Of a DNA stretch of 40,264 nucleotides, positions 6,995 to 15,862 are shown in pieces. The notes under the pieces were generated by a model. That model was not told the DNA's origin. It saw only the letters and a list, made by a program, of their open reading frames with translations, and did not search any database. The position numbers and the translations under genes are program-made. Position 1 is the first letter of the stretch, and every line of letters begins with the position of its first letter. Origin of the DNA: Bacteroidales bacterium (GTDB taxonomy: Bacteria > Bacteroidota > Bacteroidia > Bacteroidales > F082); assembly GCA_017965765.1 (NCBI GenBank), contig JAGCPJ010000067.1, positions 1 to 40,264 of the forward strand. The letters run 5' to 3'.

Positions 6995-9262
6995 CTATTG
7001 TTTCAACACACGAAGTATGCGATTGCCGCTATCGGTGCGGACCGAAACGACATATACGCCGGGCGCCAGCGACCTCATGGGAACCTCCAAAACCTCAGTG
7101 CAGCCATGGAATTCATACATTGTCTGCCCCAAGATGGAACGGACGACTACCTCATTGATCCCATCACCCGTGATGGAAAGGCGATCCTTGACCGGATTGG
7201 GATACAGCCTGATATCGGTTGCCTCCTCTCCTACTGCGGTAATCTGCACCTGCACATAATCGGCTAGCTCACCGGCAGTCCAGGCAGGGAGCGACTCGCA
7301 ATAGGAACGATAGGCGGTCACCTTATAGTAATAGTTTCCAGCGGCTTGGACGTCAAAATACTGGCGCTCCGCCTTATCAACCGTTGCAATCTCCTCATAA
7401 TCAACGCCGTTGCTGCTTCTATATACCTTGAAAGACTGGGGGTCTTCACCATAGGTCCACGACAGCAAGGCGCCAAAACCGGCATCTCCCCACTGATAAG
7501 TCCCCGTGAGATTGGTCGGAGGCAGACATCCGTCACAGTCATTTTCACCAGTGAATAACACGCCTTCAGCGAGTTGCGTAGAACTACCCGTGAAGTTATA
7601 AACCGACTGGTTGGAATCGTCTTTCAGGTTGAACGACATGGATTGGATCACATAGAGCGGTTGCACCCATCTCAGCTTGAACTGACCTACTGGAACGCTG
7701 AGGGGCTGGCTGGCAGGTGCCGAGTTGGTCATGGTGACCTCGGCAAACACATGGTCGTATTCGTTCAGCAGCTGTAGCTTGCCGCCATTCCAGCCTTGGA
7801 AGTTGGTCGTCTGGGTGATGATCTTCCAGGTACAAGTAGGACCGAACTGGTAGCGGAAATGATGGAGACGCCCCTTGATGCCATTGGTGACATAATACAG
7901 CACATATTCATAGCTGTCGAAATCAGGGACCACATCGGTGAAGCTCATCGCCTCGCCAGGGTTGACATTGTTTGCCGAGAAGATCTCCGTTCCGTCACGC
8001 AGCAGCACCACCTTTTCAAGTGTCTCAAGCGGTTGACCCGTGACGGATTCCGTGGGGTTGGTCCAGCTGATGACAGCCGACTTGGAATTGGCGTTTTCCA
8101 CCGTGATTGCAAAGTCTTCCACTTCTGGTGCCATTGCATCGAAGAGATGCTTCGGGACGAAGTCAGTGACCACACGTTGCGACTGGTTGAACTGATACCC
8201 AGGAGGGTTCAGCGCGTCGATAGCGTAAAAGTTGTTACCGCTACCGCTCCATCCCCAGTTGAAATGGAAGTAACGGTTGTTATTGTAGCCATCGCATACG
8301 AAAGCATGTCCACCCATGGAGGCATCCACGCCTGCATAGACACAGGGAAAACCTTGGTCAAACATTTCCATCAACAGATCCTCCCATTGTGTTCTGGTAT
8401 AGTTCTCGCGATTCATCACCTTGGCTTGGCTGGTGTAGCGGAAATAATCGGAGATCACCCTAGGGACATATTCAATATGGGAACCGCTGCCACTGTAGGC
8501 ATAGTCCATGTCAACAGCGATGCCGCAATGCCACATCAACAGCGCCACGGCCTGGATCTGATTCATGGGCGACCCATAGCCCAGTTGGACGGGCATGTTA
8601 TCCCAGTCATAGTAAGTATTCTCGAAATCGGCCGATTGAGGCTGTCCAGGAAAGCTTTCAGGAGTGTAGGAATGGCTACCTTCACCATGGTCGGGCCAAT
8701 TCCAGAACTTCATCACCATAGCCATGGCATCAGCCAAGCAACCCGCGTAGGCGTGATTGTAACCACTGCCCGGGCAATAGTAGTTGTATGGATAGTTCTG
8801 ATCCCACAACAAATCGATCAAGGCCGGCACGCCTTGCTGGGAACGCTCTTTCGAGAACCAGGAGAGGTCCCTCCACTGCGCTGCAATATGCGCTTCAGCC
8901 TCCAGGCGGTGTTCCGCGGCGAAGCTGATCTGACTGGCATAATGGCCCAGATAGTATTGCAATCCCTCTGGGATGTTATCCACGGGGAAGCAGGAATCCT
9001 CGGAATAAGCCAACACCGGCTGCGCCGCATCATCGGCAGCGATGATCACATAGCCGTGGTCATAATTGAAGACATAAAGACAAGCTTGGCCCGATGCCGC
9101 ATATTCCGTATAGACGAGTTCCAGGGCGGCAGAGGAACGACCCAAGGCAGTACGCACGAACGACTCGCCATACTGCTTGGCGCGAGCCTGATCCACAGGA
9201 TGGGCATACATCGCACCGATAGAGAGCGACAGGCACATCAAGACAAAAAACAACCTTTTCAT
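6995..9262 (-). CDS. Second secreted C10-family cysteine peptidase with T9SS sorting domain
   Basis: A 755-residue paralogue of the neighbouring peptidase. The start at 9262 gives a clean signal peptide (MKRLFFVLMCLSLSIGAMYA); the longer frame to 9301 would put 13 residues before it and overlap the promoter. A Spi-like propeptide precedes the core, with Cys175 in AYAGCLADAM and His319 in MGGHAFVCDGY, then FHFNWGWSGSG. Downstream beta domains include SKSAVISWTNPTESVTG and a fibronectin-like PPTNLTGTYQW segment. The end carries LYPNPVKDRLSITGDG through RILRVLKQ, a type A sorting domain. It probably acts on host or dietary protein outside the cell. Confidence 0.93.
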   Translation of the reverse strand: MKRLFFVLMCLSLSIGAMYAHPVDQARAKQYGESFVRTALGRSSAALELVYTEYAASGQACLYVFNYDHGYVIIAADDAAQPVLAYSEDSCFPVDNIPEGLQYYLGHYASQISFAAEHRLEAEAHIAAQWRDLSWFSKERSQQGVPALIDLLWDQNYPYNYYCPGSGYNHAYAGCLADAMAMVMKFWNWPDHGEGSHSYTPESFPGQPQSADFENTYYDWDNMPVQLGYGSPMNQIQAVALLMWHCGIAVDMDYAYSGSGSHIEYVPRVISDYFRYTSQAKVMNRENYTRTQWEDLLMEMFDQGFPCVYAGVDASMGGHAFVCDGYNNNRYFHFNWGWSGSGNNFYAIDALNPPGYQFNQSQRVVTDFVPKHLFDAMAPEVEDFAITVENANSKSAVISWTNPTESVTGQPLETLEKVVLLRDGTEIFSANNVNPGEAMSFTDVVPDFDSYEYVLYYVTNGIKGRLHHFRYQFGPTCTWKIITQTTNFQGWNGGKLQLLNEYDHVFAEVTMTNSAPASQPLSVPVGQFKLRWVQPLYVIQSMSFNLKDDSNQSVYNFTGSSTQLAEGVLFTGENDCDGCLPPTNLTGTYQWGDAGFGALLSWTYGEDPQSFKVYRSSNGVDYEEIATVDKAERQYFDVQAAGNYYYKVTAYRSYCESLPAWTAGELADYVQVQITAVGEEATDIRLYPNPVKDRLSITGDGINEVVVRSILGQTMYEFHGCTEVLEVPMRSLAPGVYVVSVRTDSGNRILRVLKQ

Positions 9263-9282
9263 AATAGTATGCTTTAAAAGAG

Positions 9283-9290
9283 CAAAGATA
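9283..9290 (-). promoter_or_regulatory. Putative -7 box TATCTTTG
   Basis: TATCTTTG on the minus strand, 20 bp upstream of the ATG at 9262. It supports the shorter start for the second C10 peptidase, because the ATG at 9301 would lie upstream of the promoter. Confidence 0.6.
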
Positions 9291-9356
9291 CTATTTTTCA
9301 AGGAACTACGCCTGATGTTCCCAGAAAAATACGAACAAGGTTATTAACAGGAAAAC

Positions 9357-10622
9357 TCAAGTTTTCTGTTCTTTCTTTTTGGCTGCAGGGAAAAGGATGT
9401 TGTTCAGGATCAAGCGATAACCCGGGGAGTTCGGGTACATGTCGAGTTCGGTGGGAGGATCACCGACAAGGTGGCGATAGTCTTCAGGGTCGTGGCCTCC
9501 CAGAAACGTCCAGAAACCATTGCCGAAGTTGCCGTGGATGTAACGGTCCTCCTCCAGGGCGGCATTGTCGCCCAGCACGATGACACTCGGTTTGACGTAC
9601 GCTTTACGGAACGCGGTGGTTTGTCCCATGAAACCTTTGATCAGCCTTTCGTGGCACTGGGTCAGCATGGTGGGCACTGGATCCCATTTGGCGGAGAAAT
9701 CGAACAACAGGAAAAAGTCGTTGTTCTCGTTGACGGTCCTCGCCCTTTCGTTGGGGATGTCGATGTTGGACACCTCGTATTCCTGAGGATTGATGGAAAC
9801 GGTGAAATCGCTGAATGCGAAGCAGTTGTCATAATCCAACCGTTGGGGGTCGCCCGCATGGATGGGGTCGCCGTCGAACATGTAATCGCAGATATCAAGT
9901 CCATCGGCGGCCAAGGCGATGTCGAAGCTATCCGGTGCGGAGCACATGGCGAACATATAGCCACCGCCGGCGACAAACTCACGGATCTTCTTGGCCACAG
10001 CCAGTTTCAGCTGGGAGACCTTGTTGAAGCCCCAACGGGCGGCAGTGGCTTCCTGGACCTTCACGTCCTCCTGATACCAAGGGTAATTGCGGTAGCGTGC
10101 CCAAAACTTGCCATACTGCCCCGTAAAGTCCTCGTGATGCAGGTGCAGCCAGTCGTAAGACGGGAGCATGCCTTGCAGCACCTCATCATCGTACAACACA
10201 TCGTAAGGGATCTCCGCGTAGGTAAGCACCAAAGTGACCGCATCGTCCCAAGGCAGGTTGTTTTTCGGCGCATAGACAGCCACTCGGGGCGCTTTCTGAA
10301 GCTTCATCTCATCCATGTTCACCCCAGGATCGGCGATCTGGGCAAGGATGGCTTCCGCCTGAGCGTCAGCGATGACCTGATACGACACATTGCGCATCTT
10401 GCATTCTCGTTCAAACATCTCGTGATACGGGAACAGGTAGCTTCCGCCTTTGTAATTCAGAAGCCAGCTGACCTCCACCTCACGTTGCAGCACGAAATAG
10501 GCCACCCCGTAGGCCTTCAGGTGATTGGTCTGGGTGTTGTCCATGGGAATCAACAACGAAGCCGCCCTGACAGGCATCAGCGCCAACAAACATCCGATCA
10601 AGAATAACAAGGTCTTTTTCAT
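9357..10622 (-). CDS. Conserved exported Bacteroidota protein, often mislabelled asparagine synthetase B
   Basis: 421 residues from the ATG at 10622. Residues 1-20 (MKKTLLFLIGCLLALMPVRA) are a signal peptide. The mature part starts SLLIPMDNTQTNHLKAYGVA and includes PRVAVYAPKNNLPWDDAVTL and REFVAGGGYMFAMCSAPDSF; the latter looks like a class I glutamine-amidotransferase-like (flavodoxin-type) fold. Homologues in Bacteroides carry the name asparagine synthetase B. I see no N-terminal nucleophile Cys2 and no SGGxDS pyrophosphatase motif, so that name is not supported. Function is unknown; the signal peptide places it in the periplasm or beyond. It has its own promoter, back to back with that of the next gene. 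Confidence 0.8.
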   Translation of the reverse strand: MKKTLLFLIGCLLALMPVRAASLLIPMDNTQTNHLKAYGVAYFVLQREVEVSWLLNYKGGSYLFPYHEMFERECKMRNVSYQVIADAQAEAILAQIADPGVNMDEMKLQKAPRVAVYAPKNNLPWDDAVTLVLTYAEIPYDVLYDDEVLQGMLPSYDWLHLHHEDFTGQYGKFWARYRNYPWYQEDVKVQEATAARWGFNKVSQLKLAVAKKIREFVAGGGYMFAMCSAPDSFDIALAADGLDICDYMFDGDPIHAGDPQRLDYDNCFAFSDFTVSINPQEYEVSNIDIPNERARTVNENNDFFLLFDFSAKWDPVPTMLTQCHERLIKGFMGQTTAFRKAYVKPSVIVLGDNAALEEDRYIHGNFGNGFWTFLGGHDPEDYRHLVGDPPTELDMYPNSPGYRLILNNILFPAAKKKEQKT

Positions 10623-10640
10623 TGCCTCAAAAAGCGTCTG

Positions 10641-10648
10641 CAAAAATA
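10641..10648 (-). promoter_or_regulatory. Putative -7 box TATTTTTG
   Basis: TATTTTTG on the minus strand, 18 bp upstream of the ATG at 10622. It is one half of a divergent promoter pair with 10688-10695. Confidence 0.6.
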
Positions 10649-10687
10649 TCATTTTTTCATGAAATGTGTTATGTAAATTAATTAATA

Positions 10688-10695
10688 TATATTTG
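10688..10695 (+). promoter_or_regulatory. Putative -7 box TATATTTG
   Basis: TATATTTG on the plus strand, 20 bp upstream of the ATG at 10716. It serves the helix-hairpin-helix protein. Confidence 0.6.
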
Positions 10696-10715
10696 CAAGT
10701 TTTAAATCAATAACT

Positions 10716-11468
10716 ATGAATAAGAAACAAAAGTTTAACAAAGGATTCATCTTGCTCAGCAAAAACGAGCGCATCGCCGTCATCACCCTATTGTCAATCA
10801 TCACCATACTACTGGGATTCAGCATCTTTCGACCAGCGATCAAGCTCACCAAAGAAGAAAGGCGTGCATTTCACAACTTGGATTCGTTGATTGCGATACA
10901 GGAGGAAGCTGCGAAAAAGGCGACAAAAGCAACCCTGCACCCATCTGAAACGCAAGAAAGCAACACAATCTATAAGAAAGCCAAGGACAAAAAGGCATCT
11001 TACAAGACCCCTGAAAAGACCACCGAAAAGAAACCGTCTGATAGCAAACCTTTTATGCCGACACCAGAAAAGAAGGCCATCCCCATTTTGGACATCAACA
11101 CGGCAGATTCGGTGGCTTTGACTGCCTTGCCCCAGATTGCCGAGGTGATGGGGAGCAGGATCCATCGCTATCGGGAACGGCTTGGTGGCTTTGTCAGTCT
11201 GGAACAGCTCTTTGAGATCAGAGGCATGGATTCCGCGAGATTTGAAGTCATCAAGCCATATATCACATTGGAAAGCAAAGAGATACGAAAGATTAACGTC
11301 AATCAGGACGAATTCAAGGCGTTGTTACGGCACCCTTACCTGGAGTATGAACAGGTGAAGGCCATCGTCAACCACCGCGAACGCAAAGGGTGGATCAAAG
11401 GTTGGAAGGAACTGGAGGGGCTAGTGGGGACGGTGAATCCGAGGCTGGAAAAATACGTGTCATATTAA
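10716..11468 (+). CDS. ComEA-like helix-hairpin-helix protein with N-terminal membrane anchor
   Basis: 250 residues. Residues 21-40 (AVITLLSIITILLGFSIF) form one membrane segment. Residues 60-120 are a Lys/Thr/Glu-rich low-complexity linker. The C-terminal half has tandem helix-hairpin-helix modules: ILDINTADSVALTALPQIAE then FVSLEQLFEIRGMDSARFEV, and KINVNQDEFKALLRHPYLEY then KGWKELEGLVG. These modules bind DNA without sequence preference in ComEA, the DNA-uptake receptor. A DNA-binding membrane protein is a reasonable reading; natural competence itself is not shown, as no other com genes lie nearby. Confidence 0.82.
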   Translation: MNKKQKFNKGFILLSKNERIAVITLLSIITILLGFSIFRPAIKLTKEERRAFHNLDSLIAIQEEAAKKATKATLHPSETQESNTIYKKAKDKKASYKTPEKTTEKKPSDSKPFMPTPEKKAIPILDINTADSVALTALPQIAEVMGSRIHRYRERLGGFVSLEQLFEIRGMDSARFEVIKPYITLESKEIRKINVNQDEFKALLRHPYLEYEQVKAIVNHRERKGWIKGWKELEGLVGTVNPRLEKYVSY

Positions 11469-11495
11469 TTCCTAATTCCTAATTCCTAATTCCGA
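11468..11495. repeat. Heptamer tract (ATTCCTA type)
   Basis: ATTCCTA three times, then ATTCCGA, fill the 29-bp gap between two convergent genes. The tract starts on the last base of the TAA stop of the helix-hairpin-helix gene. No hairpin terminator is visible here. Confidence 0.85.
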
Positions 11496-11497
11496 AT

Positions 11498-12832
11498 TTA
11501 TATCAGCCCTGTAATGAAAATGACAGCAATGGCGATTGGAGCCACAAACTTGATAATGAAGAAGATCAAGGTCTTGATGGAGAGTTTCAGCTGGCCTTCA
11601 TTGGTGATTTCATCGAAGAACTTCGACTTGCCCATAACCCAGCCCACGAAGATGACAATCAAGAGGGCGCCGACAGGCAGGAAGATGTTGGCGGACAGGA
11701 AGTCCAAGAAATCGAAGAAGGACTTGCCTCCGACACGGAGGACGCTGGTGTCCTTGAGGCTCAGTGAGGCGAATACGCCCACCAGGATACAGGCCACCGA
11801 AGCGATGACCGTAGCCCAGCGACGGGTGACATGGACTTCTTCCACCAGATACGCTACGATGACTTCCAGGAGAGAGATCGTGGAAGTCAAGGCCGCCACA
11901 GCCAAGAGCACGAAGAAGATGATACAGAAGAAATAACCTCCGGCCATCTGGTTAAAGATCATCGGTATCGTACTGAACACCAATCCCATACCCGCCTCGG
12001 GACGGACACCGAACGAGAAAGCGGCAGGAAAGATCACGATACCGGCAAGCACTGCCACCAAGGTATCCGACATGGTGACCGACAGCGCGGTAGTGGTCAT
12101 GTTATCCGTCTTCTTGATATAAGAACCGTAGGTGATCAGCACGCCCATGCCCATGCTGAGCGAGAAAAACGCCTGTCCCAAGGCGCTAATCAGCACGGAA
12201 CCAGTGATTTTGGTGAAGTCAGGCTTAAAGAGGAAGGCCAGACCTTCACCGGCACCAGGCAAGGTGACGGAACGTATGGCGAGCACGATGAGAATGAGCA
12301 CTAGCAAGGGCATCAAGATCTTGGAGTACTTCTCGATGCCGTTGGCCACGCCCTTGAACACCACGAATCCCGTCATAAAGATGAAGACAACCTGCCAAAG
12401 CACATTCTTCCAACCCAAGTTATGGAAATCCGCAAACTCCTGTTCTATGACACTTAACTCCTTGCCTTGGAATTGGTTACCTACGGCTTTCACGACATAC
12501 TCAAGGGTCCATCCGGCGACTGTGGAGTAAAACGCCATGATGACCAAGGCGCAGACCACCCCCATATAGCCCACCAAGGGCCAGGCGGATTTGGGTCTCA
12601 GCATCTTGAAGGCACCGATGGGGTTTTTCTGAGTCTTTCGACCAATGACGAACTCGCTGAGCATGACAGGGACGCCCAGGCAGAGGACAATCAGCAGATA
12701 CACCAGGAGGAAAGCTCCACCGCCGTTGTTGCCCAACTCACAGGGAAAACGGTAGATGTTACCCAACCCCACGGCCGACCCTGCCGCAGCGGCAATAATA
12801 CCAATCTTTGAACCAAAGCCGTCCCGACTCAT
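11498..12832 (-). CDS. Neurotransmitter:sodium symporter (SNF) family transporter
   Basis: A 444-residue inner-membrane protein with the LeuT-fold signature. TM1 has IGIIAAAAGSAVGLGNIYRF (unwound-helix Na+ and substrate site) followed by PCELGNNGGGAFLLVYL; TM6 has LGQAFFSLSMGMGVLITYGS. Members import amino acids or tryptophan-type substrates with Na+. The length suggests 11 transmembrane helices, as in MhsT-type bacterial members, rather than the 12 of LeuT. The substrate cannot be assigned. It is convergent with the helix-hairpin-helix gene and lies 30 bp downstream of upp on the same strand. Confidence 0.93.
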   Translation of the reverse strand: MSRDGFGSKIGIIAAAAGSAVGLGNIYRFPCELGNNGGGAFLLVYLLIVLCLGVPVMLSEFVIGRKTQKNPIGAFKMLRPKSAWPLVGYMGVVCALVIMAFYSTVAGWTLEYVVKAVGNQFQGKELSVIEQEFADFHNLGWKNVLWQVVFIFMTGFVVFKGVANGIEKYSKILMPLLVLILIVLAIRSVTLPGAGEGLAFLFKPDFTKITGSVLISALGQAFFSLSMGMGVLITYGSYIKKTDNMTTTALSVTMSDTLVAVLAGIVIFPAAFSFGVRPEAGMGLVFSTIPMIFNQMAGGYFFCIIFFVLLAVAALTSTISLLEVIVAYLVEEVHVTRRWATVIASVACILVGVFASLSLKDTSVLRVGGKSFFDFLDFLSANIFLPVGALLIVIFVGWVMGKSKFFDEITNEGQLKLSIKTLIFFIIKFVAPIAIAVIFITGLI

Positions 12833-12862
12833 GTGTGCAGTGTAAATCTAAATGATTGAAAA

Positions 12863-13525
12863 TCAAGAATGTTTTGCACCAAATGCCAAATCACCTGCAT
12901 CACCAAGTCCTGGCACCACGTAGGCTCTGGCAGTCAGCTCATCATCGATGGATCCCACCCAGATGGTGACGGGCATACGGGACATGCTGCGTTTCAGGTG
13001 TTCCAGGCCGTCAGCGGAAGCCACAGCGACGGCGATATGGATATGTTTGGGTTCCATCTCGCCCCCCAAGAGTCCGTCGATTGTCTTTTTCAGGGACTCG
13101 CCGGTAGCCAGCAAGGGGTCACAGACGATCAGCACACGGTCGTCAAGATCCGGGGAGGAGAAGTATTCAACGCGGATCTCCGAATCGTCATCCTTGTCAT
13201 ATTTACGATAGGCGGCGATGAAGGCGTTGTCCGCTTTGTCGAACATGTTGAGCATCCCGTTGTGGAATGGCAGTCCAGCACGCAAGATCGTCGCCAGTAC
13301 GGGCTGCTCCTTAAGGACACGTACTTCCTTGACGCCCAGTGGGGTAACCACTTCACGGGTATCGTATTCCATGGTTTTGCTGATCTCATAGGCCATGATT
13401 TCGCCAATGCGTTCCAGGTTGCGGCGGAAACGCATACGGTCCAATTGGATTTCGGCGTCACGGATCTCAGACATCACCTCATTAAAAAGGCTGTCATGCA
13501 GTTCAAGGTTGTGTATTTCTATCAT
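12863..13525 (-). CDS. upp: Uracil phosphoribosyltransferase
   Basis: 220 residues from the ATG at 13525. It makes UMP from uracil and PRPP (pyrimidine salvage). The PRPP loop is VLIVCDPLLATGESL (131-145), an ILRAGLPFHNGML block sits at 80-92, and the uracil-binding C-terminus is YVVPGLGDAGDLAFG (202-216). The frame is open to 13576, but the promoter at 13543-13550 lies inside that extension, so the shorter start is preferred. The nucleoside transporter and thyA elsewhere in the window give a pyrimidine theme, though they are not linked to this operon. Confidence 0.93.
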   Translation of the reverse strand: MIEIHNLELHDSLFNEVMSEIRDAEIQLDRMRFRRNLERIGEIMAYEISKTMEYDTREVVTPLGVKEVRVLKEQPVLATILRAGLPFHNGMLNMFDKADNAFIAAYRKYDKDDDSEIRVEYFSSPDLDDRVLIVCDPLLATGESLKKTIDGLLGGEMEPKHIHIAVAVASADGLEHLKRSMSRMPVTIWVGSIDDELTARAYVVPGLGDAGDLAFGAKHS

Positions 13526-13542
13526 AATGCCAGAGTTTGACA

Positions 13543-13550
13543 CAAAAATA
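13543..13550 (-). promoter_or_regulatory. Putative -7 box TATTTTTG for upp
   Basis: TATTTTTG on the minus strand, 17 bp upstream of the upp ATG at 13525. It implies a very short leader. Confidence 0.6.
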
Positions 13551-13572
13551 CAACTATTTTTGAACTTGTCAA

Positions 13573-14472
13573 TCAAAAAAAGCGAAAAGTATAACCCGGA
13601 TAGAAAACCCGATGGCTACCGAAACCATGGTAAAAACGGGCAAGGTTTTCATCGTCGGAACCTTCAAAATCCAAAACCAAAGGTTGACCAGCGAATTCGC
13701 GAATCACTTGGTCGAGCAAGAAGACCATAGCATGTTGATCTTTCCCCAGGGCATTGTTACCCGAGAAAAGGAAGGTGATCCTATTGTGACTGACCATAAA
13801 CAATGCTCCACAAATAACATCTTGTTTATCTGAGGATTCAACACCATAGACGAAAGCATTACTTGAAGACATTGCCTTGGCAGTCAGGCGTTCCAAACGT
13901 TCATATTCGGGATCACCCCAATGGGTAACTGACGCTCCCCGGTTTTCACGGAAAAGGGCAATGATCGTTTCGACAGGCACCTGCTTCACGAGTCGGAGAT
14001 TGTTATTTAAGGATTTCTTTAGATTACGCTTATTATTATCATGATAATTAGATAGTAATGTATCATAATCATGATTCAAATCCAACAAATGGTTGCGATG
14101 ATAATCCACTCGTTTTTGACCTTCTGGAAGTGGGTTTCCTTCGTTCAGCCGGATTTCGACAAGGCGGAATTTTCTGGGTATTGCTTTTAGGAAACGGAGG
14201 GTGGTCTCCTGTGTGACAGGTTGTCGGGAAAAAACGCCCAGCTGTTGTACAAAGAAAGGCTGGAAAAGGTAGTTGATTCCGTATTTGCGATTACATGTCA
14301 ATGGCATAACACTCAAATACTTATCATCAACTATTTCAACCAATGCTTCCCATCTAGGATGCACGATCTCGAGGTACCATGACCAGGCATAAACCAAGCC
14401 ATTGGGAGCATGGGCAATGCAGTCATCCCAGCGTTGTTGATCGATTTGGTCGTGTTTCAAGTAGTTGATCAT
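13573..14472 (-). CDS. FemAB/GNAT-like acyltransferase
   Basis: 299 residues from the ATG at 14472, which overlaps the upstream stop codon as ATGA, so translation is coupled. Features include WDDCIAHAPNGLVYAWSWYL near the N-terminus, a basic YHDNNKRNLKKSLNNNLR segment near 155-175, and FSGNNALGKDQHAMVFLLDQ then LDFEGSDDENLARFYHGFGS near the C-terminus. That arrangement resembles the FemAB/BioF2-like double-GNAT acetyltransferases that modify cell-wall or surface polysaccharides. The specific substrate is unknown. Pairing with the deacetylase-like gene suggests a shared role in surface glycan modification. Confidence 0.7.
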   Translation of the reverse strand: MINYLKHDQIDQQRWDDCIAHAPNGLVYAWSWYLEIVHPRWEALVEIVDDKYLSVMPLTCNRKYGINYLFQPFFVQQLGVFSRQPVTQETTLRFLKAIPRKFRLVEIRLNEGNPLPEGQKRVDYHRNHLLDLNHDYDTLLSNYHDNNKRNLKKSLNNNLRLVKQVPVETIIALFRENRGASVTHWGDPEYERLERLTAKAMSSSNAFVYGVESSDKQDVICGALFMVSHNRITFLFSGNNALGKDQHAMVFLLDQVIREFAGQPLVLDFEGSDDENLARFYHGFGSHRVFYPGYTFRFF

Positions 14473-15761
14473 CGGCAATTCTCCAGCATTTTGCGGTACA
14501 TCTCCGGCCAGCCCACCCATCGTTTGTCGCCTCCAAGGGTCTCGTTATGGGTCAGATAAATGAAAGTCCCTTGCACTTTCCTTACTTCATCCACTAATTG
14601 AAGTATCTTATCATACGAATCTGTTATTCCGAGATTTAAGTAATCTTTCAAAGTACCATCCATCACGGCAAATGGATGGATTTTCAAGGAAGTGGCGCTA
14701 TCGCTTTCCAGGTCATAGAAGCGGTAGGCGGTGGCGGTACCGGCACGGAACCCGACTTGTGAGGCATAGCCCATGGTGTAGTCGTCAGTGATGTCGAGTT
14801 CGATCAGTCTTTGGTATGTGCGGGGCATGGTCATCCGCAGGAAATGTTGTCGGCTTTTGGTGACTTCGCGGTTCAGCACGGACGACAGGCGTTCCACCTC
14901 GGTTTGGAGTCTTACGGGATCGAGATAGGAGGAGTAAGACGGATGGATGCCCACGTCGGCATAGTCCCCGATATGCTTGATCAGCGCCTTGAACGCCTTG
15001 TTTCTGTACGAGATGCTTTTATCGTTGGTATCGTAGTCTCCGCAATGGATGAAGTAGATCGGCTTGAGATGGAACTCCTGTTGCAGTTGGAATTGGAAAT
15101 CGAAGCTGTCGAAAGGATCCCGTTCATGCTTGAAAAGCACGCGGTTACGTTTTTTCACCTCCTGCCAGTCGCCCGCCAAGATGTCCCTGGCATAGGCACC
15201 TGTCGTACGGAAGAAGCCTTTGTGCAGGTAAGCCCAGGCCGCATCAACGTCGTAGGTCGGCTGGAACACATATTTGCGTGGAGCGATCTTGTCCTCAAGG
15301 TGCAGACGTTTGGCCAATTCCAGCACCCAGAGATCGACGATGGGTTTCGCGAGCATGCCCATTTGATAGAGGCAGGAGTATTCCGGGGCGAAGCGACCAT
15401 GCTGGTCCCTAATCTGCGGAAGATACTCTTCATACCTGGTAATCAGGTAGAAAGAAGCCGCAAACAGATCGAATGGGAACAAGGAACGTTGGCTATATAC
15501 GGGGAAAAAGCCTTTGACACCCATAAAATCGATGGGTTTCAATTCCTGGTTATAGATGTCATGTTCAAAGAGCAACGCTGTAGCTTTCTGGAAAGGCTCT
15601 TCCCAGAGAGGATTCTGCCCATAGCTCATCTTGTCGCCCTCATAGTCCCGAAACGCATCCTTGTTGGTGGTCAGCTGGAAATCCACGCCCAGGACGGTGT
15701 TGAACACGAAGTCGAAGGTATAATGGAGGCGGTTGGTGATTTTGGGGACGAAAACCAGCAT
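14469..15761 (-). CDS. Polysaccharide deacetylase-like protein (DUF7033-type N-terminus)
   Basis: 430 residues from the ATG at 15761. Residues 1-160 look like the Bacteroidota-specific N-terminal domain that precedes deacetylase folds (DRSLFPFDLFAASFYLITRY-like region). The C-terminal part has TYDVDAAWAYL near 180 and GIHPSYSSYLDP near 285, in place of the metal-binding Asp-Asp and HxxxH motifs of carbohydrate esterase family 4. Catalysis is therefore plausible but not certain. No signal peptide is apparent. It is translationally coupled with the following acyltransferase-like gene (4-bp ATGA overlap). Confidence 0.75.
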   Translation of the reverse strand: MLVFVPKITNRLHYTFDFVFNTVLGVDFQLTTNKDAFRDYEGDKMSYGQNPLWEEPFQKATALLFEHDIYNQELKPIDFMGVKGFFPVYSQRSLFPFDLFAASFYLITRYEEYLPQIRDQHGRFAPEYSCLYQMGMLAKPIVDLWVLELAKRLHLEDKIAPRKYVFQPTYDVDAAWAYLHKGFFRTTGAYARDILAGDWQEVKKRNRVLFKHERDPFDSFDFQFQLQQEFHLKPIYFIHCGDYDTNDKSISYRNKAFKALIKHIGDYADVGIHPSYSSYLDPVRLQTEVERLSSVLNREVTKSRQHFLRMTMPRTYQRLIELDITDDYTMGYASQVGFRAGTATAYRFYDLESDSATSLKIHPFAVMDGTLKDYLNLGITDSYDKILQLVDEVRKVQGTFIYLTHNETLGGDKRWVGWPEMYRKMLENCR

Positions 15762-15830
15762 AACGTTGCAATTCTTGAGCAAACTTACATAAAAAAAACG
15801 AACGTTGTTCAAGTTGCCCGAAAAAATGTC

Positions 15831-15838
15831 TATCTTTG
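15831..15838 (+). promoter_or_regulatory. Putative -7 box TATCTTTG for dnaX
   Basis: TATCTTTG lies 25 bp upstream of the dnaX ATG at 15863, with a TTG at 15811-15813 near the -33 distance. Confidence 0.55.
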
Positions 15839-15862
15839 TAGATTATTTTCGAGTCATCTCTC

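Noticed and set aside
7796-9277. Plus-strand open frame of 493 codons
   Set aside because: Antisense to the second C10 peptidase; it has no recognisable motifs and no promoter.
9471-10607. Plus-strand open frame of 378 codons
   Set aside because: Antisense to the exported 421-residue protein, which has a signal peptide and its own promoter.
9357-10622. Asparagine synthetase B
   Set aside because: There is a signal peptide in place of the N-terminal nucleophile, and no ATP-pyrophosphatase motif; the name is not supported by the sequence.
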